NCBI RefSeq assembly: GCF_004912135.1
Contig: NZ_STGU01000002.1
Coordinates: 248,001-312,000, forward strand
From: Rhizobium rosettiformans W3
Lineage (GTDB): Bacteria > Pseudomonadota > Alphaproteobacteria > Rhizobiales > Rhizobiaceae
Direction: 5' to 3'
DNA length: 64,000 nucleotides
Shown: positions 35,375 through 44,442 of the stretch, in pieces
Layout of the letters: every line of letters begins with the position of its first letter
How positions within the stretch are numbered: position 1 is the first letter of the stretch
Position numbers and translations under genes: made by a program
Notes under the pieces: generated by a model
The model's database searches: none
The model's input: the letters and a program-made list of their open reading frames with translations, nothing else
Told to the model about the DNA's origin: nothing

Positions 35375-36712
35375 ATGGAAGAGGCGATGACGGCAGGTGA
35401 GGGCATGATGGAGGCGGTGGGCAAGAATGCCACCGCTGCGGGCGGGGCAGGCGGCAGGCGCGGCAAAGGCGGGCCGGCAAGGCTGGCGCCGGAGGTAAAG
35501 GCGGCGCCCGATACGGTGACGGCGGCCTTTGCCGAATTCATGACGGCCTTCGAGGCGTTCAAGGAGGCCAATGACGAGCGGCTGGGCGAGATCGAGGAGA
35601 AGCTGTCGAGCGATGTCGTGACTCGCGACAAGGTGGAGCGCATCAATAAGGCGATCGACGAGCAGAGCCGGCTGCTCGACGAGATCGTCTTGAAGAAGCG
35701 CCGTCCGGCGCTGGAACGGCCCGGCCGCGACGAGGCGGGGCTTGCCGAACACAAGGCGGCCTTCGAGGCCTATGTGCGCCGCGGCGACGACCAGGCGCTG
35801 CGCGATCTCGACGAGAAGGCGCTGTCGGCGGGCGTTTCCGGCGATGGCGGTTATCTGGTGCCGCCGCAGGTGGACGAGGAGATCGGGCGGAGGCTGCGGG
35901 TCATCTCGCCGATCCGGTCGCTCGCGACCGTGCGGCAGGTCTCCGGTTCGGTCCTGAAGAAGCCGTTTGCTGCCTCGGGCTTTGCGAGCGGCTGGGTGGC
36001 CGAGACTGCAGCGCGGACCCAGACCGGCACGCCGGAACTCTCCGAACTCGCCTTCCCGACCATGGAGCTCTATGCCATGCCGGCGGCAACGCAGGCGCTG
36101 CTCGACGATGCCGCCGTCGACATCGAGGCCTGGATCGCGGCCGAAGTCGACATCGCCTTCGCCGAACAGGAGGGTGAGGCCTTCGTGTCGGGTGATGGCG
36201 TGCTGAAGCCGAAGGGGTTCCTCGCCTATGACCAGATCGACGACGCCGCCTGGGAATGGGGCAAGATCGGCACGGTTGCCACCGGCGCGGCCGGGGCCTT
36301 CGCGGCAAGCGGGGCCTCCGACGTGCTGATCAACGTGGTCTATGCGCTGAAGGCGGGGCACCGCCAGAACGGCAGCTTCGTGATGAGCCGACGGACGCAA
36401 GGGGCGGTGCGCAAGCTGAAGGATGCCGACGGCAACTATCTCTGGGCACCGCCGGCACGCGCCGGTGACCCTGCCTCGCTGATGGGCTTCCCGGTGGCGG
36501 AATCCGAGGACATGCCTGACATCGCGGCCAATGCGACGGCAATCGCCTTTGGTGATTTCCGGGCGGGGTATCTGGTCGTCGATCGGGTGGGCGTGCGGGT
36601 GCTGCGCGATCCCTATTCGGCCAAGCCTTATGTGCTGTTCTACACGACCAAGCGCGTCGGCGGCGGCGTGCAGGACTTCGAGGCGATCAAGCTGGTGAAG
36701 TTCGGGGTGTGA
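35375..36712 (+). CDS. GTA major capsid protein (g5, HK97 fold)
   Basis: 445 residues from the ATG at 35375 (AAGGA 8 bases upstream; another ATG at 35366 overlaps the protease stop). The N-terminal ~110 residues are helical and form the delta domain that is likely removed. The HK97 fold starts near SGDGGYLVPPQVDEEIGRRL, with FVSGDGVLKPKGFLAY and the ending DFEAIKLVKFGV. It forms the head shell. Confidence 0.92.
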   Translation: MEEAMTAGEGMMEAVGKNATAAGGAGGRRGKGGPARLAPEVKAAPDTVTAAFAEFMTAFEAFKEANDERLGEIEEKLSSDVVTRDKVERINKAIDEQSRLLDEIVLKKRRPALERPGRDEAGLAEHKAAFEAYVRRGDDQALRDLDEKALSAGVSGDGGYLVPPQVDEEIGRRLRVISPIRSLATVRQVSGSVLKKPFAASGFASGWVAETAARTQTGTPELSELAFPTMELYAMPAATQALLDDAAVDIEAWIAAEVDIAFAEQEGEAFVSGDGVLKPKGFLAYDQIDDAAWEWGKIGTVATGAAGAFAASGASDVLINVVYALKAGHRQNGSFVMSRRTQGAVRKLKDADGNYLWAPPARAGDPASLMGFPVAESEDMPDIAANATAIAFGDFRAGYLVVDRVGVRVLRDPYSAKPYVLFYTTKRVGGGVQDFEAIKLVKFGV

Positions 36713-37038
36713 GCGTTTGACCCTCCCCTCGAGGGGGAGGGTCGGAGCGTAGCTCCGGGGTGGGGTGAAACCGCGCCGGACTGGGGCCCGGTCACCCCCA
36801 CCCGCCGCTTTGCGGCGACCTGCCCCCTCAAGGGGGAGGTGAGGTGGTGGCCGCCCTTGCTTTGCCATTTCGCCCCTCATCCGCCTGCCGGCACCTTCTC
36901 CCCGCAGGCGGGGAGAAGAGCGAATGCGGCTGGCGGCGGCGCCTCCTTCTCCCCGTTCACGGGGAGAAGGTGCCCGAAGGGCGGATGAGGGGCAGTCACC
37001 TAGGACATCAGCGTATTCTCAAACTGTAGGACACCCTC
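36713..37038. repeat. family A and D repeats after the capsid gene
   Basis: Family A repeats at about 36718-36767 and 36790-36842 and a family D repeat (CCTTCTCCCCGCAGGCGGGG) at 36872-36993 fill the gap. No gene is supported. The first repeat begins right after the capsid stop codon. Confidence 0.8.
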
Positions 37039-37608
37039 ATGACCATCATCGAACTCACTTCACCTGCGGTGGAGCCGCTGACGCTTGTCGAGGTCAGGGC
37101 GCATCTCAGGCTCGAGACGGAGGAGGAAGACGCGCTGCTTGCAGCACTCGCCATCGTCGCGCGCGAGCATCTGGAGCGCGAGACGGGGCTGGTTCTGGCG
37201 GCGCGGGATTTCAGGCTGTGTCTCGACGACTGGCCGGCGGATGGGATCGCGATGATCCCGCGTGGGCCGGTCAGGGCAGTGTCTTCGGTGACGGTTTACG
37301 ATGGCGAGGGTGAGCCGCAGGCGGTGGATATTGCCGGGCATCTGCTCGATGGCGAGGCCCGTCCGGCAAGGCTCTGGCTGCGCGCGGTGCCGGAGCCGGG
37401 ACGGGCGATGAACGGGATCGAGGTGGAGTTTTCTGCCGGCTTTGGCGAGAGCGGCGCGGATGTGCCGGAGACGCTGAAGCGGGCGATGTTGCTGCATGTC
37501 GCGGCGATGTTTGCGACCCGCGGCGTGGTTGCGGCCGAGGCCCAGCCTGCGGTGGTGCCGCCAGGCTATGACCGGCTGATTGCGCCCTTCTGCCGGCGGG
37601 GGCTCTGA
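37039..37608 (+). CDS. GTA head-tail connector (g6)
   Basis: 189 residues with TAGGA before the ATG. The start IIELTSPAVEPLTLVEVRAH and ALLAALAIVAREHLERETG mark the gp6-like head-tail connector family. It is the first of a tightly packed block (37039-38628). It links portal to neck. Confidence 0.88.
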   Translation: MTIIELTSPAVEPLTLVEVRAHLRLETEEEDALLAALAIVAREHLERETGLVLAARDFRLCLDDWPADGIAMIPRGPVRAVSSVTVYDGEGEPQAVDIAGHLLDGEARPARLWLRAVPEPGRAMNGIEVEFSAGFGESGADVPETLKRAMLLHVAAMFATRGVVAAEAQPAVVPPGYDRLIAPFCRRGL

Positions 37609-37610
37609 CC

Positions 37611-37946
37611 ATGGCGCTTCTGGATATCGATGCCGGTCGGCTGACAGCGCGGCTGGTGCTGGAACGGCCGGAGGCGGTTGAGGACGGCCAGGGCGGGGCG
37701 GTGGCGGGGTTCGTTGAAGTCGCTCGCGTCTGGGCGCTCATCGAACCGAAGGTCTTTGGTGAGGCGGAGAAGGGGCCGGGGCTTGTGTCGGAGGTGACGC
37801 ATCATGTGACGATCAGGGCACGGAGCGATCTCGTCGCCGGCCAGCGGTTTCGCAAGGGGACGCGCATGTTCGACATCCTGGCCGTGCGCGACCCCGATGA
37901 GACGGGGCGGTTTCAGGTCGCGCTCTGCCGCGAGGTGACGGGATGA
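37611..37946 (+). CDS. GTA head-tail adaptor/closure protein (g7)
   Basis: 111 residues, starting 2 bp after g6. The pattern LVLERPEAVEDGQGGAVAGF and VTHHVTIRARSDLVAGQRF is the SPP1 gp16-like closure family. It caps the neck after DNA packaging. Confidence 0.88.
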   Translation: MALLDIDAGRLTARLVLERPEAVEDGQGGAVAGFVEVARVWALIEPKVFGEAEKGPGLVSEVTHHVTIRARSDLVAGQRFRKGTRMFDILAVRDPDETGRFQVALCREVTG

Positions 37947-38140
37947 CCCGGGCGCGGGAGGGGGCCGCGCTGGAGGAGACCGGGATGCTGCTCGGCGACT
38001 TGCTGCGACGCGCGCTGCGGAAGCGGCTGGCGCGGCGGCCGGAGCAGGGTGGATCGGCGGAGAATGATCTCCCGTCCGTGGAACGGGACCACACAGGGCG
38101 CGGTGACGCGGCGAGCGGACAAGCCATTTCGGATCGTTGA
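37943..38140 (+). CDS. small hypothetical ORF within the GTA block
   Basis: 65 codons, overlapping g7 by 4 nt (ATGA). The product is Arg- and Ala-rich (LLRRALRKRLARRPEQ) with a polar tail. No family is recognised. The tight overlap supports translation coupling but composition alone could give such an ORF, so it is a weak call. Confidence 0.4.
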   Translation: MTRAREGAALEETGMLLGDLLRRALRKRLARRPEQGGSAENDLPSVERDHTGRGDAASGQAISDR

Positions 38141-38229
38141 GCGACGGCGCAGGCAACGGGGTCTTGTCACTCTGTGCGGCCCCTGAAGCGCGCACAGTCG
38201 AACGCAATTCAAGACGGGAAGTGTGAAAC

Positions 38230-38628
38230 ATGACCAATGCAGTCAATGCCTTGCTGGCGGCGCTTCAACAGGCGGTGAAGGCGGATGCGGATCTGATGGC
38301 GGTGCTGGGACCGCAGGGGATCCCCGATCGGACGGTTCGGCCGCAGCGCTTTCCGGCCGTGATTGTCGGCTTGGTCGAGGCGCGGGATTTTTCCACCGGC
38401 GAGGCGGAAGGGGCGGAGATCCTGCTGACGCTTGAGGCCTGGAGCGCGGTGTCGCGCCGCGAGGCCGAAGCGCTGGTCGCTGAGGTCCGGCGGGTGGCGC
38501 ACGGTTTGCCGGAGACCATGGACGGGTTCCGGCTGGTCAATTTCCGCCACCGGCGTACGGTCAGCCGACGCGAGGTGAAGGCCGGACTGTTTGTCGCGGA
38601 GGCGAGCTTTCGGGCGGTGGTGGAGTGA
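38230..38628 (+). CDS. GTA DUF3168 tail-completion protein (g8)
   Basis: 132 residues with GGAAG upstream. The opening NALLAALQQAVKADADLM and the body RPQRFPAVIVG, with DGFRLVNFRHRRTVS at the end, match the DUF3168 (gp17-like tail completion or neck) family. It is the last of the contiguous block before toxin-antitoxin and MFS genes. Confidence 0.85.
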   Translation: MTNAVNALLAALQQAVKADADLMAVLGPQGIPDRTVRPQRFPAVIVGLVEARDFSTGEAEGAEILLTLEAWSAVSRREAEALVAEVRRVAHGLPETMDGFRLVNFRHRRTVSRREVKAGLFVAEASFRAVVE

Positions 38629-38716
38629 GGGCTGGCTCGTTGGCGTTGAGGCGGCGGCTCTGGAAACGCACCGGACATTGAGTTATGTTTTCTGAGGGTT
38701 TCAATGGGCTTCACAT

Positions 38717-39073
38717 ATGGGTGTGATCGCGCAAAGCATGAACGGACGTGTGGCGGATCCGGAGAGGTTTCCGGAGCTCAGAACGCTGCTCGCGCGCATC
38801 CATGCGGCTTGTGACCCGATCGAGGTGATCCTTTATGGCAGTCGGGCGCGCGGTGAGGCGACAGCACAGAGCGACTGGGACCTGAAGGTTATCGTCGCCG
38901 ACGAGGCGCCGGAAAGCTTGCTGTCTCCGTTGTTCGGCTGGTCTCTGCAGGAGGGCTCGGGTGTTCATGCGGACGTGTCCGTGGCGCGTCTTTCGGACTT
39001 TGAAGCCGATTTGAACGTCGCGAATTCGGCGGCCAGCCATGTCGCCGACGACGGCATTCTGCTTGTCCGCTGA
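38717..39073 (+). CDS. MNT-type nucleotidyltransferase (antitoxin)
   Basis: 118 residues. The minimal nucleotidyltransferase motif GSRARGEATAQSDWDL fits GSx10DxD. The partner gene is a HEPN protein overlapping by 35 bp. In characterised MntA-HepT modules the nucleotidyltransferase modifies and silences the HEPN RNase; that mechanism is inferred for this pair. Confidence 0.88.
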   Translation: MGVIAQSMNGRVADPERFPELRTLLARIHAACDPIEVILYGSRARGEATAQSDWDLKVIVADEAPESLLSPLFGWSLQEGSGVHADVSVARLSDFEADLNVANSAASHVADDGILLVR

Positions 39074-39512
39074 ACTGCATATCGCCAACGCCTTGCGTCT
39101 GGCCCGGGACGACCTGGAGGCGGCCCATCTGCTTTTTCAGGCTGACAATCGCAACGACGCCTACCACGCACAGCAGGCGGCAGAGAAGATGCTGCTTGCG
39201 CTGCTGACCTCCGAGGGTATTCGTGCCGAGCGCCGGGATGCCCATCGCATCGACGTCTTGCGGGACCTGCTGCCGGACGCTGATCCGTTCAAATCACGCT
39301 TCTCGAAACTCACCTATCTCACCGTCTTTGCAACGACTTACCGTTATCCCAAGGATGCCGGCCGGATCCCCATGCGAGCGGAACGCGATCAGCTGGAGGA
39401 GGCTTTGACCCTGCTGGAGCAGATCCTGATCGATCTGGCTGAGCATTTTGGCGTCGAGCTTGTCGCTTCCGATCGCTTGCCGGCGGCGCGGGTCACGCCG
39501 CCCCGGCGTTAA
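39039..39512 (+). CDS. HEPN-domain protein (toxin of MNT-HEPN module)
   Basis: 157 residues from ATG 39039, or 149 from a TTG at 39063. The HEPN core is RNDAYHAQQAAEKMLLALL, the usual Rx4H with the AQQAAEK helix. The protein has no Rx4HxY, so it is of the broader COG1895/2250 HEPN group rather than HepT proper. Its stop overlaps the MFS stop by 3 nt on the opposite strand (convergent). Confidence 0.8.
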   Translation: MSPTTAFCLSAELHIANALRLARDDLEAAHLLFQADNRNDAYHAQQAAEKMLLALLTSEGIRAERRDAHRIDVLRDLLPDADPFKSRFSKLTYLTVFATTYRYPKDAGRIPMRAERDQLEEALTLLEQILIDLAEHFGVELVASDRLPAARVTPPRR

Positions 39513-40705
39513 GCTTCCACCCGCCCCCGCCTTGCAATCACCGCCAGCGCCAGGATCGCCGCGAAGCCCGTGGCGGCAAGCAGAGTGGCGAGGACGAGGC
39601 CGGCATGGATGCCGGCGCGGTCGATGACGGCGGTCATCAGCACGGGGGCGGTGGCGTTGGCGAGGTTTTGCGGAAGGGAGAGGCGGGCCGATTGGCGGGC
39701 GAAGCGGCTGGCCGAGAAGAAGGCGAGCGGCATCGTGGCCCGTGCCAGCGCGCTGACGCCGGAGCCGAATCCGTAGAGCGCGGTGAAGATGAGCAGGCTC
39801 GACGGCGTGCCGGAAAAGAAGATCAGCATGAGCGTCGAGGCGGTCAGCATGGCGCCGCCGGCAAGCCCCGTGGTGACGGGCGAGGAGCGCTTGCCGAGCA
39901 CCAGATCGAAGGCGCGGGCGGAAATGCCGAAGACGGCGCGCAGCGATCCAAGCTGGAGCGCGAGCGCCGGCGTGGCGCCGGAGAGTTCGAGAATATGCAG
40001 GAGCTGTGGCGAGAGCCCGAAGGTCATCAGGCTCGAGAGCGAGCTCGACAGGGCGATCAGCAGGAAGGCGGCAAGCGCCATGCGGTGGCTCAGGGCGAGC
40101 GGCTCGATCGCATCGGCGGCGCGGTCTTCCTCCGAGCGGGTGATGGCGATGCGTCCGACGGCGAGATGCACGGGCAATGCGATGAAGACCTGGGCGGCGG
40201 CGGCGGCGAGAAGTACACCGCGCCAGCCGAAGGCTTCGCCGGCGAGCGTCAGCAGCGGCCAGCAGACGGCCGAGGAAAGGCCGGTGAAGATCATTAGGAT
40301 GCCGATCGCGCGGCGGGCCCCGTGACCTTCGCGTTCGACGACGGCGGCGAAGGCCGGCACGGTGAGCGCGAAGGAGCCGCCGGCCCCGAGGATGAGCCAG
40401 GCGATGGCATAGGTGACGAGGCCAGTGGAGAGCGAAAGGGCGATGAGGCCCGCGGCCATCAGGACGGACCCCATGGCGAGCACGCGGGACGCCCCGTGGC
40501 GGCCGATCATCCGGCCGGTCCAGGGTCCGAGAAAGGCCATGGTCAGCATCATCACGGTGAGCCCGGCAAAGGCCATCTCATTGGCGAGCCCGAGTTCGGC
40601 GGCCATGGCACGCCCGAAGACCGCCGGCATTTCATAGGTCGTGCCCCAGCCGAGGATCTGCGAGACCGCGAGCGCGGCGACGAGGAGAGTACGGGAGAGG
40701 TTCAT
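39509..40705 (-). CDS. MFS transporter
   Basis: 398 residues. Roughly 12 hydrophobic segments, opening with SRTLLVAALAVSQILGWGTT. Conserved MFS motif A is seen in GPWTGRMIGRHGASRVL. Substrate unknown; the family's relatives of this size are sugar or drug efflux permeases. It is reverse-strand, and splits the tail genes from the head genes in the GTA cluster. Confidence 0.85.
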   Translation of the reverse strand: MNLSRTLLVAALAVSQILGWGTTYEMPAVFGRAMAAELGLANEMAFAGLTVMMLTMAFLGPWTGRMIGRHGASRVLAMGSVLMAAGLIALSLSTGLVTYAIAWLILGAGGSFALTVPAFAAVVEREGHGARRAIGILMIFTGLSSAVCWPLLTLAGEAFGWRGVLLAAAAAQVFIALPVHLAVGRIAITRSEEDRAADAIEPLALSHRMALAAFLLIALSSSLSSLMTFGLSPQLLHILELSGATPALALQLGSLRAVFGISARAFDLVLGKRSSPVTTGLAGGAMLTASTLMLIFFSGTPSSLLIFTALYGFGSGVSALARATMPLAFFSASRFARQSARLSLPQNLANATAPVLMTAVIDRAGIHAGLVLATLLAATGFAAILALAVIARRGRVEA

Positions 40706-41143
40706 GCGGAGACTCGAGACGGGGAGAGGCGAAGCGGCGGGTGGCTTCTTCTAGGCCGGTTGCCGGGTGGGCGATAGGGCGAAATCTTGTGGGGGGGCAG
40801 CACCTCTGCCTGGACCTCATGCTGAGGTGCCCGAGCAGGGCGAGGGCCTCGAAGCATCCATCTGTTTTCAAGCTCTGGTGGCCTCGACCCTTCGAGGCCC
40901 GGCTAAGCCGGGCACCTCAGGGTGAGGGGACATGCATGCGTTCGCCGCGACCCTGCCTTTAAGGGAGGGTCGGACCGCAGGTCCGGGGTAGGGTGATCGC
41001 TCCCGAAAGTATCCGCGCTTGACGCTGGTCACCCCCACCCTCCGCTTTGCGGCGACCTCCCCCCCTCAAGGGGGAGGTGGGTGGCGGACCCGAGCGTCTC
41101 GTCCCGGCAGCAGTCAGCATTCACATCATCAAGGAGAGACGCC
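40706..41143. repeat. family B and A repeats before the major tail gene
   Basis: A family B pair spans about 40815-40930 (CCTCATGCTGAGGTGCCCG and TTCGAGGCCCGGC..), then a family A arm pair at about 40949-40996 and another A repeat at 41029-41084. No gene is supported in the 438 bp. Confidence 0.8.
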
Positions 41144-41551
41144 ATGGGCGCGCAGAAGGGCAAGGATCTCTTGCTGAAGGTCGAGGATGGGGCAGGATTT
41201 GTCACGGTGGCGGGATTGCGGGCGAAGCGGCTCTCGTTCAATGCGCAATCCGTCGATGTGACCGACAGCGAAAGTGTCGGGCGCTGGCGGGAGCTGCTGG
41301 AAGGAGCCGGTGTCCGGCGGGCGGGGCTGACCGGCTCGGGCCTGTTCAAGGACGCGGCGTCCGATGCGCTTATCCGGGCGGCGTTCTTTGGCGGGTCGAT
41401 CCTGACCTATCAGGTGGTGATCCCGGATTTCGGCACGGTAACGGCGCCGTTTCAGGTGACCGCGCTCGACTATGCCGGCAATCACGACGGCGAGGTAACC
41501 TTCGAGATCGCGCTGGAATCGGCCGGTGCCGTTTCCTTCGCGGCGCTGTGA
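41144..41551 (+). CDS. GTA major tail protein (g9)
   Basis: 135 residues from ATG 41144 with GGAG 7 bases upstream. MGAQKGKDLLLKVEDGAG and FNAQSVDVTDSESVGRWREL are typical of the TP901-1 type major tail protein. The C-terminal FEIALESAGAVSFAAL is consistent. It would polymerise into the tail tube. Confidence 0.9.
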   Translation: MGAQKGKDLLLKVEDGAGFVTVAGLRAKRLSFNAQSVDVTDSESVGRWRELLEGAGVRRAGLTGSGLFKDAASDALIRAAFFGGSILTYQVVIPDFGTVTAPFQVTALDYAGNHDGEVTFEIALESAGAVSFAAL

Positions 41552-41594
41552 GGCGGCCATGCGGGGATATGGCGCAGAGGAACGGGCGGAGCCG

Positions 41595-41972
41595 ATGACG
41601 GTGAGCCGCGCCAACCGCCATCGCGGCGAGGTCGAGGCGGTAATTGATGGCGAGCGGCGGATCCTGTGCCTGACGCTCGGCGCCCTGGCCGAACTGGAAA
41701 CGGCCTTCGGAGCGGAGAGTCTGACCGATCTTGCCGCACGCTTTGCCGGCGGCAGGCTGAAGAGCGCGGATCTCACGCGCATTCTGGCCTGCGGCTTGCG
41801 TGGCGGCGGAAACCGGCTGTCGGATGCCGATGTGGCCGAGATGGCCGTCGAGGGCGGGGTGGCGGGTGCGGCAAAGGTGGTCGGCGAGCTGCTCGCGGTG
41901 ACCTTCGGCGCGCCGATGGTTGAAGCCGGCCTGGACACGTCGAGACCGGGCGAGGGTCGCACCTCCCCTTGA
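41595..41972 (+). CDS. GTA gp10-family protein (g10)
   Basis: 125 residues from ATG 41595; ATG 41559 has a slightly better ribosome binding site and would add 12 residues. The core SRANRHRGEVEAVIDG and LCLTLGALAELETAFG match the GTA gp10 family. It probably is a tail assembly chaperone or adaptor. Its end, GRTSP plus the stop, is encoded by CCTCCCCTTGAGGG, which resembles a family A half-repeat. Its stop overlaps the next gene. Confidence 0.85.
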   Translation: MTVSRANRHRGEVEAVIDGERRILCLTLGALAELETAFGAESLTDLAARFAGGRLKSADLTRILACGLRGGGNRLSDADVAEMAVEGGVAGAAKVVGELLAVTFGAPMVEAGLDTSRPGEGRTSP

Positions 41973-42184
41973 GGGCCGCAGGCGGGCAAGAGATCAGGCG
42001 CGACGTGCGGCCCTTCCCCTGGGAAAGCGCCATGACGCTTGGGCTCTCCCGCCTGCGGCTTTCACCCGAAGTGTTCTGGCGCCTGAGCCTGCCCGAATTG
42101 GCGGCGATGGCGGGGGCGTTTGCTGACCAGAGCGGGCTGACGCGGCGCGAGGTCGAGACGTTGATGCGGAGGTTTCCGGATTGA
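41969..42184 (+). CDS. GTA gp10.1 (rcc01693-like tail chaperone)
   Basis: 71 residues. It starts at a TTG that overlaps the gp10 stop (TTGA). The conserved VRPFPWESAMTLGLSRLRLS and SPEVFWRLSLPELAAM identify the rcc01693 family. It is short, acts in tail assembly by position, and ends the tail-tube block. Confidence 0.8.
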   Translation: MRAAGGQEIRRDVRPFPWESAMTLGLSRLRLSPEVFWRLSLPELAAMAGAFADQSGLTRREVETLMRRFPD

Positions 42185-42252
42185 ACGTGGGCGTGGGTAA
42201 CGTCAGGAATGAACCTAGGCGCTGATCGTGGACCGGCGGCCCATGGCGATGG

Positions 42253-42308
42253 TTCACCCCACCCGCGCGTTCCGCGCGACCTCCCCCCTCAAGGGGGAGA
42301 TGGGTGGC
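42253..42308. repeat. family A repeat
   Basis: CACCCCACCCGCGCGTTCCG with CTCCCCCCTCAAGGGGGAG at 42253-42307, just after gp10.1 and before the HEPN gene. Confidence 0.8.
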
Positions 42309-42332
42309 ACGAGCACCGGGGTCGCCTCGGGG

Positions 42333-42818
42333 TTAGGAGGACTGAGCGGCGAGCAGGTTGTGCAATGCAGTCAGTCGTTGAACGAAGGCCGGATAGGCAC
42401 GCTGGAGCCGCTGCACGTTGTCGACGACCTTCTCGGGCCTGAGGTCGAAGCCGTATTTGTGACGGACGAGGTGACGAAAGCCCTTGAGCTCGGTCAGATC
42501 GATATGCAGATCTGGCGGCAACAGCGCTGGCCTGCGGCCTGAAATCTCCGAGGCCATCTGGTCGAGGACATCCTGGTGAATCGTCGGCCCTGAGGGTGCA
42601 GATCCGTCGAGATCACGGGCAAGGCTCATGAGGATGTCCTCGATCCCGTTATAGACATTGTGCACGCCGAGCGAAGCCGCCGAGACGGCACCCCAATCCC
42701 CATCATCAACATCCTGGCGGTGGCGATCGAAGAAGTCTGCGAGCTGACCGAGTTCGCGTTCGCATCGCTCGAGCCTCGGCGACAGCCTGGAGAATTCAGC
42801 CAGCGTGAACGGCGTCAT
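42333..42818 (-). CDS. hepT: HepT-type HEPN toxin
   Basis: 161 residues. The exact Rx4HxY motif is present as RHLVRHKY (in LKGFRHLVRHKYGFDL) near residue 120. This is the HepT signature, in which the Tyr is AMPylated by MntA and the R/H pair forms the RNase site. It is downstream of and overlaps the nucleotidyltransferase gene (reverse strand). Confidence 0.85.
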   Translation of the reverse strand: MTPFTLAEFSRLSPRLERCERELGQLADFFDRHRQDVDDGDWGAVSAASLGVHNVYNGIEDILMSLARDLDGSAPSGPTIHQDVLDQMASEISGRRPALLPPDLHIDLTELKGFRHLVRHKYGFDLRPEKVVDNVQRLQRAYPAFVQRLTALHNLLAAQSS

Positions 42819-43125
42819 GCAGGAGCTCTTCTACCCGGGCAGGGTCAAGATCGGTTTCGAAGATGAGGTCATAGTCGATGTCGGCTCCCCGCAAGTGGGA
42901 TGCGACGAGCTGTTCGGCGCGCAGACGGCGCACGGGGTCGAGCCTTCCACGCACCAAGAGGTCCACATCCGAATGGAGCCGGAATTCGCCGCGCGCGAGG
43001 GACCCGACGGGGGTGATCTCGAAGTCTTGCCTAGCTGCGTCGAGCACAATCTCGTTGACCAGACGCTGCGCAAGCGCGCGTCGAGGTTCGAGCCTTTCGG
43101 CAATCAGCCTTTGCATCTGGTTCAT
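42796..43125 (-). CDS. mntA: MntA-type nucleotidyltransferase antitoxin
   Basis: 109 residues from the ATG at 43125 (AGGAG 8 bases upstream; the longer frame from 43146 is not supported). The motif GSLARGEFRLHSDVDLLV fits GSx10DxD. It overlaps the hepT gene by 23 bp. Together they make a second nucleotidyltransferase-HEPN module, of a different HEPN subfamily from the one at 38.7 kb. Confidence 0.85.
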   Translation of the reverse strand: MNQMQRLIAERLEPRRALAQRLVNEIVLDAARQDFEITPVGSLARGEFRLHSDVDLLVRGRLDPVRRLRAEQLVASHLRGADIDYDLIFETDLDPARVEELLHDAVHAG

Positions 43126-43242
43126 CGGTCGTTCTCCTAGCATCACCCTAGCGCAAGCAAGACCGTGCCGGAAGTCGCCTTCGTTTCTCCAGTCTCCTCG
43201 ATGCTGGAGAGCCGCCTTCCACCTTCATGAAAGGAACATCCC

Positions 43243-43851
43243 ATGACCGATGACGATGTGCTTGACCTGTTTGTCGATCTCGATGCGGGCGCGGCGCTGG
43301 CCGTGCTGGAGGATCTCGAAAGCCGGTCCGCGAGCTTTGGTCGGGCGCTGACGTCCGCTTTGCGCGGTGCGACCACGGGCGGCAAGGGGCTGGAGGAGGT
43401 CTTGCGCAGCGTTGGCATGCGGCTGACCGACATTGCCCTCTCGGCAGGGTTGAAGCCGCTGGAAGGGCTGCTGGGAGACGCCGCCGAAAGCGTGATCGGC
43501 AGCCTGAGCGCCGGTTTCGACCGGATTTCGGGCGCCGGCGTGACGGCCTATGCGGCGGGCGGCGTGCCAGGGCGGGTCATGCCCTTTGCCGAAGGGGGCG
43601 TGGTCGCGGCGCCGACCTATTTTCCGATGTCCGGCGGAATGGGCCTGATGGGCGAGGCAGGCGCTGAGGCGATCCTGCCTCTGAAGCGAGGGGCCGACGG
43701 CGCGCTCGGCGTGGCGGCGGAGGGCGGCGGCGGGACCACGGTCATCCATTTCCAGGTGACGGCAAGCGATGCCGCAAGTTTTGCGAGAAGCGAGGGCCAG
43801 ATTACCGCCATGCTGGCGCGCTCGGTCGGGCGCGGGCGGCGGGGGCTTTGA
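43243..43851 (+). CDS. GTA tape measure protein (g11)
   Basis: 202 residues from ATG 43243 (AGGA 8 bases upstream). The segment AYAAGGVPGRVMPFAEGGVV and LMGEAGAEAILPL is the tape-measure C-terminal signature. At about 200 residues it is as short as RcGTA g11, giving a short tail. It lies alone between repeats and reverse-strand toxin-antitoxin genes. Confidence 0.85.
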   Translation: MTDDDVLDLFVDLDAGAALAVLEDLESRSASFGRALTSALRGATTGGKGLEEVLRSVGMRLTDIALSAGLKPLEGLLGDAAESVIGSLSAGFDRISGAGVTAYAAGGVPGRVMPFAEGGVVAAPTYFPMSGGMGLMGEAGAEAILPLKRGADGALGVAAEGGGGTTVIHFQVTASDAASFARSEGQITAMLARSVGRGRRGL

Positions 43852-43854
43852 GGT

Positions 43855-43960
43855 TGGCGGTAGGTGGTAGGTGGTAGGCAGTAGGCGCCAGGCAGTAGGG
43901 AATGGGGAAGCTAGTCCTTCGAGGCCCACGCGGGGCGCGGGCGCCTCAGGATGAGGGCGG
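43855..43960. repeat. heptamer array and family B fragment
   Basis: TAGGTGG/TAGGCAG-type 7-bp units cover 43855-43900, and a family B arm (CCTTCGAGGCCCACGC to CTCAGGATGAGGG) covers 43916-43959. It lies between the tape measure and VapC genes. Confidence 0.7.
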
Positions 43961-44037
43961 TTGCGGCGGATGGGTGGTCACGGGTGATAGGTCCTGGACC
44001 AGATAATGTAACCAGCCAACTTATGAGACGACCTGTC

Positions 44038-44442
44038 TCAGGCGATGACGTCCAGATCCGTCTGACGAAACTCGTCGGCGGTGGCGAGGATCGGAACGCC
44101 GTGAAATTTGGCGCAGGCATAATGCAGGCAGTCGCCGAGGTTCAGGCCATGCCGGCCGCTGCGGTAGCGATCGGCGGCCAGAAGAGCGAGCCTCGTCGTC
44201 TCGGCGGCGGGTGGCAGATCACGGACGTCGATGCCGCGTGCATCGAGAAACTCGCGCACCAGATTTTCAACGGTCGGGATCGGCAGGTTGAACTTGTCAG
44301 GGCTGGCAAGGCCGAGCACGGTTTCAAGAACGGCCACCGGTGAGGTGAAGGGATCACTGGGTCCAGCCAGCGACTGCGATACGCGATCGGCTTCCGGCTC
44401 GTTCGACAGAAGCGCAATGATGGCGCATGCATCGACGAACAT
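44038..44442 (-). CDS. vapC: VapC-type PIN-domain RNase toxin
   Basis: 134 residues from ATG 44442 (the longer frame to 44823 is not supported). PIN-domain acidic residues: Asp in MFVDACAIIAL, Glu in AVLETVLGL, Asp in LNLGDCLHYA and the TADEF end. It cleaves RNA and is blocked by VapB. It overlaps the vapB stop by 1 nt. Confidence 0.9.
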   Translation of the reverse strand: MFVDACAIIALLSNEPEADRVSQSLAGPSDPFTSPVAVLETVLGLASPDKFNLPIPTVENLVREFLDARGIDVRDLPPAAETTRLALLAADRYRSGRHGLNLGDCLHYACAKFHGVPILATADEFRQTDLDVIA

